Source: Verrucomicrobiota bacterium (GTDB lineage: Bacteria > Verrucomicrobiota > Verrucomicrobiia > Opitutales > Opitutaceae). From it: DNA of 16,814 nt. Positions 14,762 through 16,814 of the stretch are shown here, piece after piece. Under the pieces are notes generated by a model. That model was not told where the DNA came from. It made no database searches and saw only the letters and a program-made list of their open reading frames with translations. The position numbers and the translations under genes were made by a program. Within the stretch, counting starts at the first letter, position 1. Each line of letters opens with the position of its first letter. Where the stretch lies: the NCBI GenBank assembly GCA_030832235.1, contig JAURJO010000062.1:1-16814 (forward strand), read 5' to 3'.

Positions 14762-14962
14762 GCGGGAGGTCCGCGAGGAGGTGCGCGCCTCCCAGTCGAG
14801 TCAACCCCCCGGTCCCACCGCCACGAAGCCGGATGGATTGCGATGAGGATCAGGTCACGGAAGCCACCGAGGCGGACCGGAGGGCACGGAGGGATGAGGA
14901 ATCTGGAAATCAGGAACTCGAGGTCCTGGCGTGCCGCGGCTCAAACCCGCGGCAAGATTGCG

Positions 14963-14991
14963 CCCACGGAATTCGCGGAAAACGCGGAAGG
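14963..14991 (-). repeat. Inverted partial copy of the 66-bp intergenic repeat
   Basis: Reverse-complemented, this stretch reads CCTTCCGCGTTTTCCGCG followed by AATTCCGTGGG. It matches the start of the direct copies (CCTTCCGGGTATTCCGTGGG) apart from an 8-9 base expansion. Together with copy A 40 bp away it could fold into a long imperfect hairpin. Confidence 0.55.
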
Positions 14992-15027
14992 GCACATTCG
15001 CCTGCAAGTCGAGCCTTTCACCCGCTC

Positions 15028-15093
15028 TCCGTGCCTTCCGGGTATTCCGTGGGCCGACCGGCTCGGTTTCGTGTCCTGCGTGTGTTTCGTGGT
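15028..15093 (+). repeat. 66-bp intergenic repeat, copy A
   Basis: Reads TCCGTGCCTTCCGGGTATTC onward and ends CGTGTGTTTCGTGGT. It aligns without gaps to copy B with seven mismatches over 66 bp. On the minus strand it spells 'accacgaaacacacg...', the kind of repeat behind spurious HETHEGHE-type proteins in databases. Confidence 0.8.
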
Positions 15094-15323
15094 TCCCCTT
15101 CGCCGCGCCGCGGCCGTCCGCTTCCATCATCGGAACCGTGCTTCACCGCACTCCTGAGTTACTGCTTTACAGATTCTCCCGGCCAGCCCCCGCCCTACCG
15201 GCTTTCCACAGTCCACCGTCCCCGTTTCCACCACCGAGAACAATCGTCCTGAGCACGTTTCAGCTCACGGAGTCAGACTAAGCTCGCGAAGGGCGGCGTC
15301 CTTTCATGCGCCCCGCATGATCC

Positions 15324-15340
15324 GCGGCGGCAGCCGCCGC
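15324..15340. other. Strong GC hairpin in the recF/PPIase spacer
   Basis: GCGGCGG-CAG-CCGCCGC forms a perfect 7-bp stem with a 3-base loop. It follows a smaller ATGCG-CCC-CGCAT hairpin (15306-15318). No T-run follows on either side, so it is not a clear terminator. It sits just before repeat copy B. Confidence 0.45.
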
Positions 15341-15376
15341 TCCACCGGCCGCCTTTGGAAACGAAGGTCGACCCTT

Positions 15377-15442
15377 TCCGTGCCTTCCGCGTGTTCCGTG
15401 GGCCACCAAGCTCGGTTTCGTGTCCTTCGTGTGTTTCGTGGT
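15377..15442 (+). repeat. 66-bp intergenic repeat, copy B
   Basis: Same orientation and length as copy A, starting 349 bp further on. It reads TCCGTGCCTTCCGCGTGTTC onward and ends CGTGTGTTTCGTGGT. It ends 67 bp upstream of the PPIase ATG. Confidence 0.8.
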
Positions 15443-15509
15443 CACCCCGGCCGTGCCGCGTTAAAAAGCGCCTTGCGACGCCGCCAGTCGGCGGTTGGCT
15501 CGCCCCTCC

Positions 15510-16025
15510 ATGAGCAATCCGCCCGCCACCGAACACGCCGTGATCCGCACCAGCTACGGCGAAATCACCCTCGCCTTCTGGTCCGACGTCGCGCCCAAGA
15601 CCGTCGAGAACTTCAAGAAGCTCGCCCGTGAGGGCTTTTACGATGGCACCGCGTTCCACCGGATCATCAAGGGCTTCATGATCCAGGGCGGTTGCCCCAA
15701 CACCAAGGCCGGCGCCCGCGGACTCCCCGGCACCGGCGGCCCGGGCTACACCATCAAGGCGGAGTTCAACGCCAAGCCCCACGTGCGCGGCGTCATCTCG
15801 ATGGCCCGGTCGGCCAACCCCGACTCCGCCGGCTGCCAGTTCTTCATCTGCCACGGCGACGCCCGCTTCCTCGACCGCCAGTACACCGCCTTCGGCGAGG
15901 TCGTAAAAGGCGATGACGTCCTCGAGAAACTCGCCAACGTCCCCACCAAGGCGAGCGGCGGCGAGAAGAGCACACCCATCGAACGCGTTGCGATCGAGAG
16001 CATCGCGATCGTGGCCGCGGCCTGA
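15510..16025 (+). CDS. Peptidyl-prolyl cis-trans isomerase, cyclophilin type
   Basis: Catalyses cis-trans isomerisation of X-Pro bonds to help protein folding. The 171-residue product is a single cyclophilin domain: TSYGEITLAFWSDVAPKTVE (14-33), the core FHRIIKGFMIQGG (49-61) with R51, F56, M57 and Q59 of the active site, GVISMARSANPDSAGCQFFI (94-113) and FLDRQYTAFGEV (120-131). There is no signal peptide, so it is probably cytoplasmic. A TTG 15 bp upstream would extend it by five residues. I prefer the ATG, which lies 16 bp after a CCGCC-AGTC-GGCGG hairpin; no Shine-Dalgarno is visible. It is convergent with the following hydrolase gene, with 21 bp and a hairpin between them. Confidence 0.95.
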   Translation: MSNPPATEHAVIRTSYGEITLAFWSDVAPKTVENFKKLAREGFYDGTAFHRIIKGFMIQGGCPNTKAGARGLPGTGGPGYTIKAEFNAKPHVRGVISMARSANPDSAGCQFFICHGDARFLDRQYTAFGEVVKGDDVLEKLANVPTKASGGEKSTPIERVAIESIAIVAAA

Positions 16026-16032
16026 TCGCGCC

Positions 16033-16047
16033 GGCGGCAAAGCCGCC
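16033..16047. terminator. Short GC hairpin between convergent genes
   Basis: GGCGGC-AAA-GCCGCC, a perfect 6-bp stem with a 3-base loop, lies between the PPIase stop and the hydrolase stop. On the plus strand TATTTCC follows, a weak T-rich tail. It is probably a terminator for the PPIase gene and possibly works in both directions. Confidence 0.6.
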
Positions 16048-16814
16048 TATTTCCCGAAAATCGCGTCACCCGCCTCCTTGGCGGCGAACATGAACGCGGC
16101 CTCGTGGGCGATCCCCGCGGTCTCCACGAGGCGCCAGTGACAGGGCCAGCCTTTTTCCTTTGCGAGCGCCTGAGCCGCCGCGAATACCGCGCGACCGCGC
16201 GCCAGGCGATTGGGCCCCTGCCGCATCGCCGGTGGCGTGGCGTCCATACTCGTATCAGCGATGATGTCACCCGTCCCTTGATAGAGCGTGAGCGGCGCCG
16301 CGAGGTAGCGGCGAATCACTTCGTCGCCGGAAAGTTCCGGCGGCAGTCCGCCGAAACCGTAGCCAAAGTCGGCGTCGCGCGTCGGGAAAAGATGCGACCC
16401 GGTGTTGGCGGCGATGATGCGTTCGGCCGCACGAGGAACTGCCCGCCGGCGGAATGACCGATCAGGTAATACGGCAACTGCGGCTTGCCCTCAATTTCAC
16501 GCACCCGCGCCACGATCCGCGGGATGTACGCGTAGGTCCATTGCTCCGGTGGCTGCACCTTGCCGTCAGCGCCCACCAAACCACCGCGCTGGTAACGGGC
16601 CATGGGGAAACGCTCCTTGTCGAAGAGCGGCGCTACCACGATCACGCCGAAACGCTCGGCGAGCGTGATCGCGAAATTGCGGTAATCCTCCGCATTCCGC
16701 TGCACGCCATGGCAGACGACCAGCAGCGGCCCGCCGCGGTAGGTCGGCGGCTTGTAGGTGAACAACGTGAGCGGTTCCTTCGCGTCGGGCAGCTCAGCGC
16801 GACCCGGCCCCGCC
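16047..16814 (-). pseudogene. Alpha/beta hydrolase (PHB depolymerase/esterase-like), frameshifted and cut by window edge
   Basis: Two minus-strand frames together make one hydrolase. The upstream frame (open to the window edge at 16814, ending 16316) has PLLVVCHGVQRNAEDY, the oxyanion region, and the nucleophile elbow GHSAGGQ (16439-16459). Right after the residues FLVR the frame must change near 16427. The second frame then continues AERIIAANTGSHLFPTRDAD and ends with LTLYQGTGDI (likely catalytic Asp) and GIAHEA (likely catalytic His) before TAG at 16047. One missing base, most simply a G in CGG(G)CC, explains the break. The domain layout resembles secreted PHB-depolymerase or feruloyl-esterase-like hydrolases; the substrate is unknown. 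The 5' end lies outside the window. Either a real pseudogene or a sequencing/assembly indel; coding character is intact on both sides, favouring a recent event or error. Confidence 0.85.

Larger units (their letters stand above)
14762..15509. other. Repeat-bearing spacer between recF and the PPIase gene
   Basis: About 750 bp with no convincing gene. It holds two direct copies of a 66-bp repeat (15028-15093 and 15377-15442), an inverted partial copy (14963-14991), and hairpins at 15306-15318 (ATGCG-CCC-CGCAT), 15324-15340 and 15481-15494. It also has a 'ccggagggcacggagggatg' fragment (from about 14878). It must contain the promoters for recF and for the PPIase, but none stands out. Short open frames here (for example those reading HETH...GHET on the minus strand) are translations of the repeat. 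Confidence 0.65.

Noticed and set aside
14855..15130. 91-codon minus-strand open frame in the recF/PPIase spacer
   Set aside because: It is a translation of the 66-bp repeat (HETHAGHETEP...), not a gene.
15273..16040. 255-codon minus-strand open frame opposite the PPIase gene
   Set aside because: Its start is antisense to the conserved cyclophilin and its end translates the intergenic repeat (HETHEGHET), a typical spurious protein.

Overview
The window is GC-rich DNA with long shadow frames opposite most genes. It most likely comes from a member of the Verrucomicrobiota, probably family Opitutaceae. That assignment is an inference. It rests on the Mur/Fts protein sequence types, on a ferrochelatase with a Cys-rich insert, and on intergenic boilerplate repeats of the 'accacgaaacacacgaa' kind that I recall from such genomes. 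No RNA genes, CRISPR arrays, insertion sequences or phage genes were seen.

Left half (1-8530, all minus strand): the front of a division and cell wall (dcw) operon. In transcription order it reads mraZ, a small unrecognised basic protein, rsmH, an ftsL-like gene, ftsI, a murE-like gene, murF, mraY, a 68-codon ORF of unknown function, and the start of a secreted or anchored envelope protein cut by the window edge. Genes overlap or are only a few bases apart, so translational coupling is likely throughout. Upstream of mraZ is a compact control region with a TTGACC -35 hexamer and GTGGG/TTGGG repeats in 10-bp register, which fits autoregulation by MraZ. The operon would make the lipid I precursor (MurE/MurF, then MraY), the septal transpeptidase FtsI and its partner FtsL, and the 16S rRNA methyltransferase RsmH. 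The key anomaly is the murE slot. Its product is full length and clearly of the MurE fold, but nearly every residue expected for catalysis and diamino acid recognition has changed, so it looks like a pseudoenzyme.

Middle (8528-12267): a gene-poor spacer with repeat-like fragments, then gpmI (cofactor-independent phosphoglycerate mutase, minus strand), a second repeat-containing spacer, and hemH (ferrochelatase, plus strand).

Right part (12275-16814): a minus-strand group recF, TSUP-family permease and ruvC. The first pair overlaps by ATGA, and ruvC is convergent with hemH. A 750-bp spacer follows with at least two direct copies and one inverted partial copy of a 66-bp repeat. Next is a plus-strand cyclophilin-type peptidyl-prolyl isomerase, a short hairpin terminator, and a convergent alpha/beta hydrolase gene. 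The hydrolase gene is interrupted by a one-base frameshift just after its nucleophile motif and runs off the right edge.
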